From Planctomycetota bacterium (GTDB lineage Bacteria > Planctomycetota > Planctomycetia > Pirellulales > UBA1268): DNA of 64,000 nt. The stretch covers positions 542,694 to 606,693 of the forward strand of contig QWOQ01000007.1 in NCBI GenBank assembly GCA_003669585.1, read 5' to 3'. Positions 54,933-64,000 of this stretch are shown piece after piece. The translations under genes were made by a program, and so were the position numbers. Below the pieces are notes generated by a model. It did no database searches, was not told the origin of the DNA, and was given only the letters and a program-made list of their open reading frames with translations. Within the stretch, counting starts at the first letter, position 1. Each line of letters begins with the position of its first letter.

Positions 54933-56657
54933 ATGGCTCTCAAGCGTCTCGGACAAATCCTCATCGACTTAGGGCTCATCAATGAGCAACAGCTTCCTAT
55001 TTTGCTCGAAGAGCAAAATAATCGTGGCGGCGAACTGCTTGGTCGAGTTGGTATTTCGATGGGGATGTTTTCCGACGAGCAACTCGGCGAGGCTCTTGCC
55101 GAACAGTGGAACACTAAATTTGTCACGCTTTACGATCGTCCCATTCCGGGCAACACGGTCAAGCTCGTCAGCGAGCCGATGGCGCAGCTCTATCGCGTGA
55201 TTCCAATCGATATTTCGGACAACCGCCTCACGGTCGCCACCGCGGATCCACAGAAAATTAGCATTCAGGATGAGCTGCGCACATTTCTTGGCTACGACAT
55301 TTCTGTGGTTGTTTGCACAGAGGTGGAAATAGATAAGGCAATCGAGAAATATTATTCGTCCGATTCCGAAAGTGTGGAATCGCTCGTCGAAGACATGGGT
55401 CGCGACAAGGCGCTGCTCGATGCCGCCGATAAGGTGGGCTCGGGGAGAGACGGGCCGATCGATCTGACAGGTGCCGAGGCACTTTCCGAGAGTGCGCCGG
55501 TACGAAAACTATTAAACATGGTCCTTCTCATGGCCATTAAAGACGGCGCAAGCGACATCCACTTTGAACCGTTTGAAACGGAATTTCGAATTCGGATCAA
55601 GGCTGATGGCGTGCTCTACGAAATGGTACCGCCACCGAAACATCTGGCGTTTGCAATTACCACTCGCATTAAGGTGATGGCGAATCTCGACATCGCCGAG
55701 CGACGATTGCCGCAAGACGGTCGTATTGAACTTCAAGTCGGTGGAAAGCCAGTCGACTTGCGGGTGAGTGTTTTGCCGACGCTTTTTGGAGAAAGCGTTG
55801 TCATGCGAGTGCTCGATCGCGGCGTCGTGTCGCTCGATCTTGAAAAGGTTGGACTGAAGCCTGAAATGCTCAGGTTATTTCGTGAAATCATCCGACGACC
55901 CAACGGCATTGTGCTCGTTACGGGGCCGACTGGATCGGGAAAGACAACCACACTTTACTCGGCGCTTTCTGAGCTCAACGACATCGAAGACAAGCTCATT
56001 ACCACTGAAGATCCGGTCGAATACGACATCGACGGCATCGTTCAGGTACCAATCGATGCTGAAATCGGCAATACATTTGCTGCCTGCCTGCGAGCGATTC
56101 TGCGACAAGATCCAGATCGTATTCTGGTGGGGGAGATTCGCGATGTCGAAACCGCGGAAATAGCGGTGCAGGCATCACTCACCGGCCATATGGTTTTTAG
56201 CACTCTGCATACCAACGATGCTCCCTCCACGATCACACGGCTTCGCGACATGGGAGTACCGCCGTTTTTGATCACCGCCACCGTTGAAGCAATTCTTGCC
56301 CAGCGTCTGGTGCGACGAATTTGCACCAACTGCAAGGAAGAAGTTGTGCCGAGTTCTGATGTGCTTGCCGATCTCGAACTCACCAGCGATAAGATCGCCG
56401 GGAAATCGTTCTATCGGGGCCGAGGGTGTGAGAAATGTAATCGCACAGGCTATCGGGGTAGGCTTGGTCTCTATGAACTGATGGTGATCACCGATGAAAT
56501 GCGAGACATGATTATGCGAAATGCCTCGACCGAAGAGCTTCGAAATACTGCAAAACGATCTGGCATGGTGATGCTGCGAGATTCAGGGCTCGAAGGATTG
56601 TTTGAAGGCCTGACAACCGCTGAGGAAGTGATTCGAGAAACGATTTTGGATGCCTAA
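54933..56657 (+). CDS. GspE/PilB-type assembly ATPase (second copy)
   Basis: 574-residue paralogue of the first copy. MshEN-like start (ALKRLGQILIDLGLINEQQLPILLEEQ), Walker A GPTGSGKTTT (about 331), EDPVEYDIDGIVQVPID, LVGEIRDVETAEIA, FSTLHTNDAPSTI, and zinc Cys pairs CTNC and CEKC. The two copies share the core but differ strongly in the N-terminal domain, so they probably dock with different membrane platforms or serve different systems. It precedes the GspF/PilC gene by 135 nt, which makes it the better partner of that platform. Confidence 0.94.
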   Translation: MALKRLGQILIDLGLINEQQLPILLEEQNNRGGELLGRVGISMGMFSDEQLGEALAEQWNTKFVTLYDRPIPGNTVKLVSEPMAQLYRVIPIDISDNRLTVATADPQKISIQDELRTFLGYDISVVVCTEVEIDKAIEKYYSSDSESVESLVEDMGRDKALLDAADKVGSGRDGPIDLTGAEALSESAPVRKLLNMVLLMAIKDGASDIHFEPFETEFRIRIKADGVLYEMVPPPKHLAFAITTRIKVMANLDIAERRLPQDGRIELQVGGKPVDLRVSVLPTLFGESVVMRVLDRGVVSLDLEKVGLKPEMLRLFREIIRRPNGIVLVTGPTGSGKTTTLYSALSELNDIEDKLITTEDPVEYDIDGIVQVPIDAEIGNTFAACLRAILRQDPDRILVGEIRDVETAEIAVQASLTGHMVFSTLHTNDAPSTITRLRDMGVPPFLITATVEAILAQRLVRRICTNCKEEVVPSSDVLADLELTSDKIAGKSFYRGRGCEKCNRTGYRGRLGLYELMVITDEMRDMIMRNASTEELRNTAKRSGMVMLRDSGLEGLFEGLTTAEEVIRETILDA

Positions 56658-56792
56658 AAATTAGCAAGACTGTTCTTCGATAGACAGCCAACGGGCCGTT
56701 TGGGATAATTGAAACACGGGGATATATGCAACACTTTTCTCACGGCGACATCCGTGAGACATTGCCTTTTGCCAACGACATCGAGGTTTGCC

Positions 56793-58121
56793 ATGCCTAC
56801 TTATCAATTTGAAGCCATTGATGCGTCGACCGGAAAAGAAATCCGGGACGTTGTTGACGCACCGACGGAGGCCGAGGCACAGGCCACGATCCGTTCGCAG
56901 GGCTACATGATCACGAAGATCAAGGTTCAGAAACAGGCTGCCGCTGCAGGGGGTTCTGGTAAGAAAAAGCCTGGCAGAAGTTTTGCGATTGGGGGCGTCA
57001 AAAGCAGAGACCTCACGCTTTTCACCCGGCAGCTTTCGATTTTGACCGACGCCGGTCTTCCGATTCTTCGCAGTCTGCGAATTCTTGCCGAGCAGGCGGA
57101 AAAGGGCCGTCTCAAAAACTCTCTGCTCGACACCTGCGATGAGATTGAAGGTGGCTCGACGCTCTCCGAGGCGATGTCGAAAAGCCCCAAGTGTTTTAAT
57201 CGGCTTTACGTCAACATGATTCGTGCTGGCGAGGCGGGCGGTGCGCTCGAGGTGATTCTGCGTCGGTTGAGCGAATTCATGGAGCGTAGCCAGTCGCTCA
57301 AACGCAAAGTCAAAGGTGCGATGGTTTATCCGATCGTGGTTGTGAGCGTGGCGGTCGGTATTTTGACATTTATCATGATCAAGATTGTGCCGCAGTTTAA
57401 AAAGATTTTCGACGACTTCGGCACCACCCTGCCCCCGATGACTGAGTGGCTCATCTGGATTTCCAATGCTGCGGTCAACTACTGGTATCTGATTCCGGCG
57501 ATTCCCTTTGGCTTTAATTTGATCGTCAAGGGAATCAAGATGACGAAATACGGGCGATTTGGCTGGGATCTTTTCACGCTCAAAGTCGTGATTTTTGGTC
57601 AGCTCGTGGAGAAGAACATCTGCTCTCGTTCCACCCGCACGCTTGGCACACTTCTGGCGAGCGGCGTGCCTATTTTGGAAGCGCTCAATATTACCAAGGA
57701 AACCTCCGGCAACATGATGTTTGAGCAGCTGTTTTCGAAAGTGTCCGACTCGATTCGCGATGGTGAGTCGATTGCCAAGCCGCTCAAGGAATTCTCGGTG
57801 CCACCGTTTAATCTTGTGGCCCTTTTATTTTGGGCGGTATTTCTGCCGGGCGTCGGGGCCTTGCTCTATCTCACGAAATACAAAAAGCGAGTTGTGGATG
57901 ATCTTGTTGTCAACATGGTGGACGTCGGAGAAGAGTCGGGCGAGCTCGATACGATGCTCTATAAGGTGGCCGACACCTACGACGAAGAGGTGGCTGTGCT
58001 GACCGAAAGTTTGACAAGTTTGATGGAGCCGCTGCTTATTATTTTCTTGGGCGGTGCCGTCGGTTTTATTGTGATTGCCCTCTTTATGCCGCTTATCAAG
58101 CTCATTACCGATCTGTCGTAA
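56793..58121 (+). CDS. GspF/PilC-type inner-membrane platform protein
   Basis: 442-residue polytopic protein, the platform at the base of type IV pili and type II secretion pseudopili. MPTYQFEAIDASTGKEI is the usual start. Two T2SSF domains (LFTRQLSILTDAGLPILRSLRILAEQ; RSTRTLGTLLASGVPILEALNITKE) each precede membrane segments (YPIVVVSVAVGILTFIMIKIVPQF; LLIIFLGGAVGFIVIALFMPLI). ATG 56793 has GAGG 7 nt upstream. The pseudopilin genes follow at once, in the same direction. Confidence 0.94.
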   Translation: MPTYQFEAIDASTGKEIRDVVDAPTEAEAQATIRSQGYMITKIKVQKQAAAAGGSGKKKPGRSFAIGGVKSRDLTLFTRQLSILTDAGLPILRSLRILAEQAEKGRLKNSLLDTCDEIEGGSTLSEAMSKSPKCFNRLYVNMIRAGEAGGALEVILRRLSEFMERSQSLKRKVKGAMVYPIVVVSVAVGILTFIMIKIVPQFKKIFDDFGTTLPPMTEWLIWISNAAVNYWYLIPAIPFGFNLIVKGIKMTKYGRFGWDLFTLKVVIFGQLVEKNICSRSTRTLGTLLASGVPILEALNITKETSGNMMFEQLFSKVSDSIRDGESIAKPLKEFSVPPFNLVALLFWAVFLPGVGALLYLTKYKKRVVDDLVVNMVDVGEESGELDTMLYKVADTYDEEVAVLTESLTSLMEPLLIIFLGGAVGFIVIALFMPLIKLITDLS

Positions 58122-58130
58122 GGATTTTTT

Positions 58131-59012
58131 ATGTATCACCAAGCGAACAAAAAGATTTTAGCTCCTTTTACATCTGGCACATCTGGCACATTTAAACGTC
58201 GGTTAAAGGCGCTCGATTCTTCCATCGTTAGTCTGCCTGTAAACAAGGTTTCGCGACAAAGACATCCACATCGTGGTTTCACGCTCGTGGAGCTGCTTGT
58301 GGTGATTGTGATCATTGGCATGCTCGCAGCAATCGTTACGCCGGCAATCATGATTGCGATGTCGCGAGCAAAAGTAGCTCGTATTAAAGCCGAGATCGAT
58401 ATGCTTCACTCAGCCATCATGAACTACAAAAATGAATACGGGAGTTTTCCACCAAGCTACAGTGCCTTGGCGACAACTGCTCCTGCAGGAAAACACTTGG
58501 CAAGGCTCTTTCCACGATGCAATGTCGCCACCGAGTTTGCATCACCAGCAGTCCCTATTACGCCTGCAAACGCAATCGTTTCATGGCTCGGAGGATATAC
58601 CAGCGATCCAACAAAGCCATTGACTGGAACCGGAGCAAGAAAAAAGCTCTATGACTTTGACCAGTCCCGCGTCGGAACGGTAAGTGGATCAAGCGGGCTT
58701 TCTTATTTCCCTCCAAATGCAGAAGGCATGCCTTATCTCTACATCGATGCCGCAAACTATAACTTTGTCGATTTCGCTACGAATGGTGGAAACAGCGTGA
58801 GCGGCATCAAGTATTTTGTGTGGCGGCAGGACAAATTCTTCGATCCGAATACTTTGAGTCCCATGTCGCTCACTGCCGCAGGCTCTCCAAAACCATTTAA
58901 TCCTGATTCATTTCAAATTATTTCGGCAGGACGCGACGGGGAATTTTTCACTGAGGATGATATTTCAAACATGTGGTCAGGGACCTGGGGTGAGTGGAAG
59001 GATTCGAATTGA
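58131..59012 (+). CDS. GspG-like major pseudopilin with long leader
   Basis: 293-residue pseudopilin. Cleavage after Gly49 (HPHRG, then FTLVELLVVIVIIGMLAAIVTPAI), then a GspG-type body with the C-terminal calcium-site phrase SAGRDGEFFTEDDISN. The 49-residue leader is far longer than the usual 5-30. AAGGA 6 nt before ATG 58131 supports this start, and no start codon lies nearer the cleavage site in frame. It begins 9 nt after the platform gene. Confidence 0.88.
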   Translation: MYHQANKKILAPFTSGTSGTFKRRLKALDSSIVSLPVNKVSRQRHPHRGFTLVELLVVIVIIGMLAAIVTPAIMIAMSRAKVARIKAEIDMLHSAIMNYKNEYGSFPPSYSALATTAPAGKHLARLFPRCNVATEFASPAVPITPANAIVSWLGGYTSDPTKPLTGTGARKKLYDFDQSRVGTVSGSSGLSYFPPNAEGMPYLYIDAANYNFVDFATNGGNSVSGIKYFVWRQDKFFDPNTLSPMSLTAAGSPKPFNPDSFQIISAGRDGEFFTEDDISNMWSGTWGEWKDSN

Positions 59013-59043
59013 CTTGGACTTTATCACTCCACTGGAGTCATTT

Positions 59044-60060
59044 ATGAATACCTCAATTCCATATCGTGCGACGACTCCGTGGAACGATGATCCACGTGCA
59101 ATAAAGAGACGCTGCAGAGCCTTTACGCTCATTGAACTTTTGGTCGTATTTATCATTATTTCAATCCTTTCTTCGCTCATGCTCGCAGGTCTTGCTGGTG
59201 CCCGTCAACGGGCAAAAACTGATAAGACAAAAAGTACGATTCGCAAAATCGACTCAGTCATCCGGCCAATGTTTGATAGTTATCGAACGAGGCGGGTGGA
59301 CATTTCGGTATCGGTAACTTTTCCGGCTGCTTATTCTTTAAAACCAAATCTTCGTGATGCCTTTAAGCGAATGTTTCTTCGTCGAACACTTTTGATGCGG
59401 GAAATGCCAGATTCATGGAGTGACGTTCCTTCCAGTCCTACTGCATTCAATGCATTGCCTTACCTGCCTGTCACGCAAACAGCCGCTGTTCGCAGCTATA
59501 CCTATAACCGACTATCACTCCCCGGCGTTACTCCCGCATACGAAAGTGCAGAATGTCTTTTTATGATTCTATCACGATCCGGATTCGAATCGGATGCACT
59601 TGAGATGTTTCGGTCCGATGAAATCGGAGATATTGACAACGACGGCGCAAAGGAATTCTGGGATGGCTGGGGCCGACCGATAGCATTTATGCGATGGGCT
59701 CCGGGATTCACAGGATCTTTAATACAAGTCGCCGATGGAGCTCTCTCTCACGATCCGCTCGATCCTTACCGAGTTGATACTCAATCAACCACAACGGCCC
59801 ATGCATACGCACTGATTCCACTTATTTATTCGTCCGGCCCTGATGGATCGACTGTTGAGACAAGTGACGACAAAACTGGCTACGGACTAGAAGTAATGAA
59901 AACTGGAACAGGAGGAACAACTCTTGGTTGGAGCGCCCTCGATCTAGGGAATCTCACTGTGCAGCAAAATTTTAACGGTCTAACACCAGGAACAATTGAC
60001 CCTTCTTTTTCTCTCGACGCATCCGATAACATCACCAATCACGATCTTCTGAAAAAATAA
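59044..60060 (+). CDS. Pseudopilin with Ala at the cleavage site
   Basis: 338-residue pilin-like protein. The prepilin motif reads RRCRA before FTLIELLVVFIIISIL: the expected Gly just before the cut is Ala26, an uncommon change that still allows peptidase action. The body shares DPLDPYR and SSGPDGSTVETSDDKTGYG with planctomycete pseudopilins. ATG 59044 has GGAG 8 nt upstream; a frame from 58957 overlapping the previous gene is not needed. Confidence 0.85.
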   Translation: MNTSIPYRATTPWNDDPRAIKRRCRAFTLIELLVVFIIISILSSLMLAGLAGARQRAKTDKTKSTIRKIDSVIRPMFDSYRTRRVDISVSVTFPAAYSLKPNLRDAFKRMFLRRTLLMREMPDSWSDVPSSPTAFNALPYLPVTQTAAVRSYTYNRLSLPGVTPAYESAECLFMILSRSGFESDALEMFRSDEIGDIDNDGAKEFWDGWGRPIAFMRWAPGFTGSLIQVADGALSHDPLDPYRVDTQSTTTAHAYALIPLIYSSGPDGSTVETSDDKTGYGLEVMKTGTGGTTLGWSALDLGNLTVQQNFNGLTPGTIDPSFSLDASDNITNHDLLKK

Positions 60061-60068
60061 TCCGTTCC

Positions 60069-61073
60069 ATGCTGGCTCACTCTCCCTATCACCGTCGTGG
60101 AATGACGCTCGTGGAGCTGATGGTGGTGGTATTGATTTTGGGTCTTCTTGCTGTAACGGTCCTGCCAAACCTTGCCAACTCGGCAGATTCCAGAAAGATT
60201 CGTGAGGCGGCTCGAGCGGTTTCCAGCTTCGTTGCGGCGTCTCAATCTCAGGCGATTAGCGGACGATCAGGAGGTGGAATTCGAATCGATGTCCTAGGCT
60301 CCCCAATGGGATCCAATGATGCTGCGCTCGATGTGGGCATGGTCATGATTCCTCAGCCATATTGCGGAGACGATCCTGGAAGTGTGGTCACTGTTGTTCC
60401 AGACTCTATCGACTCCAGCATGGCAGCGTTGACGTTTACAGGAGGATTTTCTGACGATCCGCTGAAAAATGCATCCGGAAATATACTTCCGCATTTGGGC
60501 ATTCGTTTTGGTGGCTCTCGCATTGAATTTATGTTTGTACCAACTCTTGGTTCCGCAACCGGAACGGTCTATATGCAAGACGGTGTTGGACCATCGAGCC
60601 TCCCAAATCTTAATCAGACTATTGATAACACATCATGGCCGCAAGGCGCCGTTTGCTACGAGATTACTGCTGGCCCCCTTCGCGATGGAAACACATCATT
60701 AACCCTTGGCGATGGTGTTGCCATCGATATGACAAATTCTTATGTCGGTACTGGGAACATCTTCTCAGTACCACGACTTTCAGATTCTGTTTACTTACTC
60801 TTTGACTCCGCAGGTGTTCCAACTTCGTGGATAAACGACGGTCTGACAAAACAACCTTTTGCTGAAACACTTTTTCTATTGATCAACAGCGTCGAAGCAA
60901 TTCAAAATAATACGTCGCTCACAGAACCTGGCGGCTACTGGGTGGCGATCGATCCGCGAGGCGGCGTGCCAAAAGTGGCGGAAGTGAAGCCGCAGGGCGC
61001 GCCGATCGACACACAGAAAATTCGTGATTCGCAGGAATACATACGCAAGGGGCTCCTGCAAACAGGTCGTTAG
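60069..61073 (+). CDS. GspH-like minor pseudopilin
   Basis: 334-residue pilin-like protein with a short leader cut after Gly11 (YHRRG, then MTLVELMVVVLILGLLAVTVLP). The segment after it (ADSRKIREAARAVSSFVAASQSQAISGR) matches the GspH helix pattern. Begins 8 nt after the previous stop without its own ribosome site, so translation is likely coupled. Confidence 0.85.
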   Translation: MLAHSPYHRRGMTLVELMVVVLILGLLAVTVLPNLANSADSRKIREAARAVSSFVAASQSQAISGRSGGGIRIDVLGSPMGSNDAALDVGMVMIPQPYCGDDPGSVVTVVPDSIDSSMAALTFTGGFSDDPLKNASGNILPHLGIRFGGSRIEFMFVPTLGSATGTVYMQDGVGPSSLPNLNQTIDNTSWPQGAVCYEITAGPLRDGNTSLTLGDGVAIDMTNSYVGTGNIFSVPRLSDSVYLLFDSAGVPTSWINDGLTKQPFAETLFLLINSVEAIQNNTSLTEPGGYWVAIDPRGGVPKVAEVKPQGAPIDTQKIRDSQEYIRKGLLQTGR

Positions 61074-61076
61074 AAA

Positions 61077-62114
61077 ATGAATTTATCTACACACCACAAC
61101 CGTCACGGGATCAGCCTTCTGGAAGTGCTCATTTCAATGGGCATTCTCACTGTTGGACTTGTCAGCGTGTTGTCGATGATTCCTGCAGGTCGTTCCCAGA
61201 CGATGAAGGCCAACGCATACGATCGGGGAACTACTCTTGCGGCGAACGCTGCTGCCGACCTCATTAATCGCGGGTTGATTCGTCCTGCTGGATGGCTTTC
61301 TGGACCAACCGAAGACAAGAATGCTGACGGTATTTTAGATTCTGGTGAAGATGCGAATGGAAACAGTACTATTGATGCAACGCCGTTTGCGGTATTGGAT
61401 CCTCTGTATAGTGGTTCTACTCCGATATGGCCACGCATACGTCTTCGAACAGATGCGTCGTATGCGGCAAAGTCACTTTTTTCTTTTGACAGCGTTACTT
61501 TATTTCCCACGGATGGGATTCCAGTTGAAATTGTCGACATCATTGCCCGCAGTGAAGACGACATTCTCTTTTCAACCGATGTCAATGACGGCGTTGGCAT
61601 CGATGATCCACCAAAACCAAAGTGGTCCAATGGTTCAGCAGGTCCATTGCCAACTGTTCCGGCACGCCATGTTTTCGAGGGTGTTTACAGCCAGTTGGCA
61701 ACACTTACGAGTACTGATACTGATCCGGCAAAAATGTGGCGAAAAGGCAGTTATGCCCTGCTGACGATCGTTACATTTTTTAGACGCGATGCAACGCTGC
61801 CACCGATGTTGCTCACCGATCCTGATAATGACGGACGATGGCTTGTTGACAAGACAAACGTTCCCGAAGGCATTTCTACGGTGCGTGAACTTATCAAACC
61901 AGGCGCAGTGCTGCTGGAAAAGAATGCCTCTGGAAACTATTTTTGGAAACGAATTCTCATGGCCGCTGACAGTGCTAATACAGCAAATGCAGCAGAATCC
62001 TCGGATTGGTATGTCTCGCTTGGCTGCGAAGGAGGAAATCCTGTTGGAGGTAGCGACGTCTATATTTTCGCATCCTCGATTGGTTCCTTGCAGATGCGAG
62101 TGCGGCTTGAATAA
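61077..62114 (+). CDS. GspI/PilV-like minor pseudopilin
   Basis: 345-residue pilin-like protein with leader cut after Gly11 (HNRHG, then ISLLEVLISMGILTVGLVSVLSMIPAGR), the sequence typical of GspI/PilV. It begins 3 nt after the previous stop. The long C-terminal half includes DKNADGILDSGEDANGNSTID, a dockerin-like or calcium-binding-like Asp-rich repeat, in keeping with a secreted surface role. Confidence 0.86.
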   Translation: MNLSTHHNRHGISLLEVLISMGILTVGLVSVLSMIPAGRSQTMKANAYDRGTTLAANAAADLINRGLIRPAGWLSGPTEDKNADGILDSGEDANGNSTIDATPFAVLDPLYSGSTPIWPRIRLRTDASYAAKSLFSFDSVTLFPTDGIPVEIVDIIARSEDDILFSTDVNDGVGIDDPPKPKWSNGSAGPLPTVPARHVFEGVYSQLATLTSTDTDPAKMWRKGSYALLTIVTFFRRDATLPPMLLTDPDNDGRWLVDKTNVPEGISTVRELIKPGAVLLEKNASGNYFWKRILMAADSANTANAAESSDWYVSLGCEGGNPVGGSDVYIFASSIGSLQMRVRLE

Positions 62115-62214
62115 CAGAAAACCATGTTTTTAAAGAACACTTTGTAAGAGAAAAATCGATTCCTTTATGTTCAGCATGCGGGCAAGCTGCTGAACGAGTT
62201 CAGAAAGATGATCA

Positions 62215-64000
62215 ATGACGCTTCTTGCAAAATTAATCGCTGAAAAACAACCACAGCGACGAGGCGTTTTGCTGCTCATCGTGCTCAGTATGCTCACGCT
62301 GTTTATGATGCTCGGCACGACCTATCTTGTTGTTGCATCCAGGGCAAAAGCAACTGCAAAGGCTTTTGCCAGAGCGAGTCATTATTCCGAATCGGCTCAC
62401 GCAGAAGAAGGCAAACGATTTGTCGACGAAGCATTCAAAATACTCGCCAGAGGCACTACGAACTCTGATTGTATTCCCCCCGCCCTTCGACAAGGCGACG
62501 ATCTTTTAGGGGATAAGTATGGGCAGATCGTCTTTGTTGATCCACCTGCAACCACAAAACCTTTTCCCGTTCCTCCTGCACTGACGGGACAATTTACATC
62601 TGCAGCCCAAATGACGGGTGCGGCCGGGTTGATCGTGCTCACGCTGACAACTCCGATTCCAAATGTAGATCCTTCCGCAGCAGTTCCAAAGGCTAGGCTC
62701 ACCGCTGATCTCAACGGTTGCGTTTTGACGATTTCTCTACCGGGTCTTGTTGCCAGCACTCGTATTTTGCGCGCGTGGGCAGCATCAACGAATGGCCCAA
62801 CACTTTCTCTAGCCATCCCCGCTGGCGTCGCATTCAATGGGGCGATGCTTGATGTGAATGATCTCAACAATCGAATCCAGAAAGCGACAGGGTCCGCTGC
62901 CAATCATTTTCTTATTAACACACGCGAATTTGACGGCGACAAAATCAATTCTGCTGATATGACCAAGAGCAACGAACCGTATGATGGGTTTGACAGCTCG
63001 AACCCATTTTTAGCGCAAATACAACCCGGGCCGCAACCGTCGGCTGGAAACCCAAGAACTCCGGTGACTGTTACCAAACCATCTTTTGCGTCTGAGGTTC
63101 CACCTCTTTCTATTGACAATGACACCGATGGCGTACTCGATAGCAAATGGTTGGATGTTGGGTTTCCGATGCTGACTGATGAATCTGGAACGCAATATAA
63201 AGCCAAGGCAGCGTATTACGTGCTGGATCTCGATGGCCGTCTGAATGTGAATGCTCATGGCGGCGCAGAACCACTTGATGACAATGATTCTCGTTGGACG
63301 GATACGGGAACGGGGACCGGGCCGCCTCATCCATCTGTGCCGACTTCATTTGCAACTCTTCCTGCAGGCAGCAATTACGGAGTATCCGAAATTCATCTTC
63401 GCGAGCTATTTCCTGTTCCTCCTGTTCCTCCTATGGGAACGGCCTCTTCTCCCGATCCAGTAGGCTCGTTGCTCTATGGTGAAACTGTTCCAAGTTACAA
63501 GCAACCATTAACTCCCTATGCACCGAAACCAAACAGTCTGAAGCGCCCGTTGTTACAAACTCAACTGGTCGACGGTCGATTTGGATCGGATGGCTTTCCT
63601 GGAAAACAATCGCAAAATGAGAACATCAGTAAAATTCAAGATTCGCAACAGCCTCTTACTCGAGCAGCAAATACTCCGCAGAGAACAACCTCTATACCGA
63701 ACGACTGGGGGACAAATACTCAAACAACATCAGTGAGCAAAGGCGCGTTTGGATCACCTTCTGATCTGCATGGTTTTATGAAAATCTATGCACCTTCACG
63801 GGCCGCTGGCACAATTGTTCCTGAGATGCGATACGTGAAACCCAGCGGTTTTTGGAACAACGATACGACCGATGATCCTTACGAAGTTCGACTTGATCGA
63901 AGTTCTCCACGTTTGGCCACCAACGCTCGGAGCAATCCGGCAACATTGAATCAGGATGATAATAGTTTTTGCGTTGCTGAACTTGAGCGATTCCTAAGAC
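62215..64000 (+). CDS. GspK-like protein, partial at the window edge
   Basis: 595 residues visible; no stop before the window ends. Start ATG 62215. The leader is cut after Gly17 (PQRRG), then VLLLIVLSMLTLFMMLGTTYLVVASRAKATAKAFARA. Glu at position +5 is absent, as in GspK, the tip pseudopilin that skips that residue. The body has PLDDNDSRWTDTG, DNDTDGVLDSKWLDVGFP and other Asp-rich segments, and a Pro-rich linker (PVPPVPPMG). It is much longer than classical GspK (about 330), so it may be a planctomycete form with an added domain. Confidence 0.78.
   Translation, partial: MTLLAKLIAEKQPQRRGVLLLIVLSMLTLFMMLGTTYLVVASRAKATAKAFARASHYSESAHAEEGKRFVDEAFKILARGTTNSDCIPPALRQGDDLLGDKYGQIVFVDPPATTKPFPVPPALTGQFTSAAQMTGAAGLIVLTLTTPIPNVDPSAAVPKARLTADLNGCVLTISLPGLVASTRILRAWAASTNGPTLSLAIPAGVAFNGAMLDVNDLNNRIQKATGSAANHFLINTREFDGDKINSADMTKSNEPYDGFDSSNPFLAQIQPGPQPSAGNPRTPVTVTKPSFASEVPPLSIDNDTDGVLDSKWLDVGFPMLTDESGTQYKAKAAYYVLDLDGRLNVNAHGGAEPLDDNDSRWTDTGTGTGPPHPSVPTSFATLPAGSNYGVSEIHLRELFPVPPVPPMGTASSPDPVGSLLYGETVPSYKQPLTPYAPKPNSLKRPLLQTQLVDGRFGSDGFPGKQSQNENISKIQDSQQPLTRAANTPQRTTSIPNDWGTNTQTTSVSKGAFGSPSDLHGFMKIYAPSRAAGTIVPEMRYVKPSGFWNNDTTDDPYEVRLDRSSPRLATNARSNPATLNQDDNSFCVAELERFLR

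Noticed and set aside
1..64000. CRISPR array, insertion sequence or prophage
   Set aside because: I found no regularly spaced repeats, transposase, integrase or phage structural genes.

Overview
The window reads as a planctomycete chromosome fragment. The evidence is the families present: a DUF1549/DUF1553 plus DUF1501 gene pair, a PVC-type haem-binding CxxCH dehydrogenase, a DUF1559 prepilin with an H-X9-DG tail next to a small lipoprotein, many large secreted proteins of unknown role, and frequent lack of a clear Shine-Dalgarno site. Composition is mid-GC by eye, and the hexamer CGATCG recurs far more often than chance predicts.

Layout. 1-3.1 kb: a DUF1549/DUF1553 gene and its DUF1501 partner, which together carry three apparent frameshifts at short homopolymers. 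3.2-10.6 kb: a minus-strand run with an NtrC-like regulator whose receiver domain is atypical, a DedA membrane protein, an ApbE flavin transferase, a KAP-like membrane ATPase, a small secreted protein and a zinc-ribbon/GYF-like membrane protein. 10.8-16.3 kb: a ClpP-like protein, a C-terminal-haem cytochrome, a lipoprotein, a Cys/Arg repeat protein and an AsmA-like protein. A tRNA-Gly(CCC) lies at 16.6 kb, followed by a duplicated-domain metallopeptidase and a sulfatase remnant. 19-27 kb: a PVC-type dehydrogenase, then a five-gene operon (OFA-family transporter, 43-residue partner protein, DapA-like lyase, proline-racemase-like epimerase, D-amino-acid oxidase-like enzyme) that fits 4-hydroxyproline use.

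27-32 kb: an esterase/SMP-30 fusion, a secreted nuclease and a gluzincin-like protein. 32-43.8 kb is a nitrogen block: gltD, gltB and a LysR regulator on the minus strand, with argB, argD, argF and rph divergent from them. LysR sits where it could act on both sides. 44-50 kb: a DUF1559 prepilin with a lipoprotein, MsrB, a cyclophilin, an RsmD-like methyltransferase, a ChrA-type transporter and a cupin. A decayed lipoprotein tail lies at 50.4 kb.

51-64 kb: a type IV pilus / type II secretion-like assembly locus with two GspE/PilB ATPases on either side of a PilT-like ATPase that has an extra copy of its N-terminal domain, then GspF/PilC, four pseudopilin-like proteins and a GspK-like protein that runs off the window. 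No secretin, GspL/M or prepilin peptidase is in view.

The strongest leads are the PilT domain duplication, the frameshift cluster at the left edge, the OFA transporter with a micro-protein in a hydroxyproline-type operon, the KAP-like ATPase, and several enzyme relatives with altered catalytic residues.
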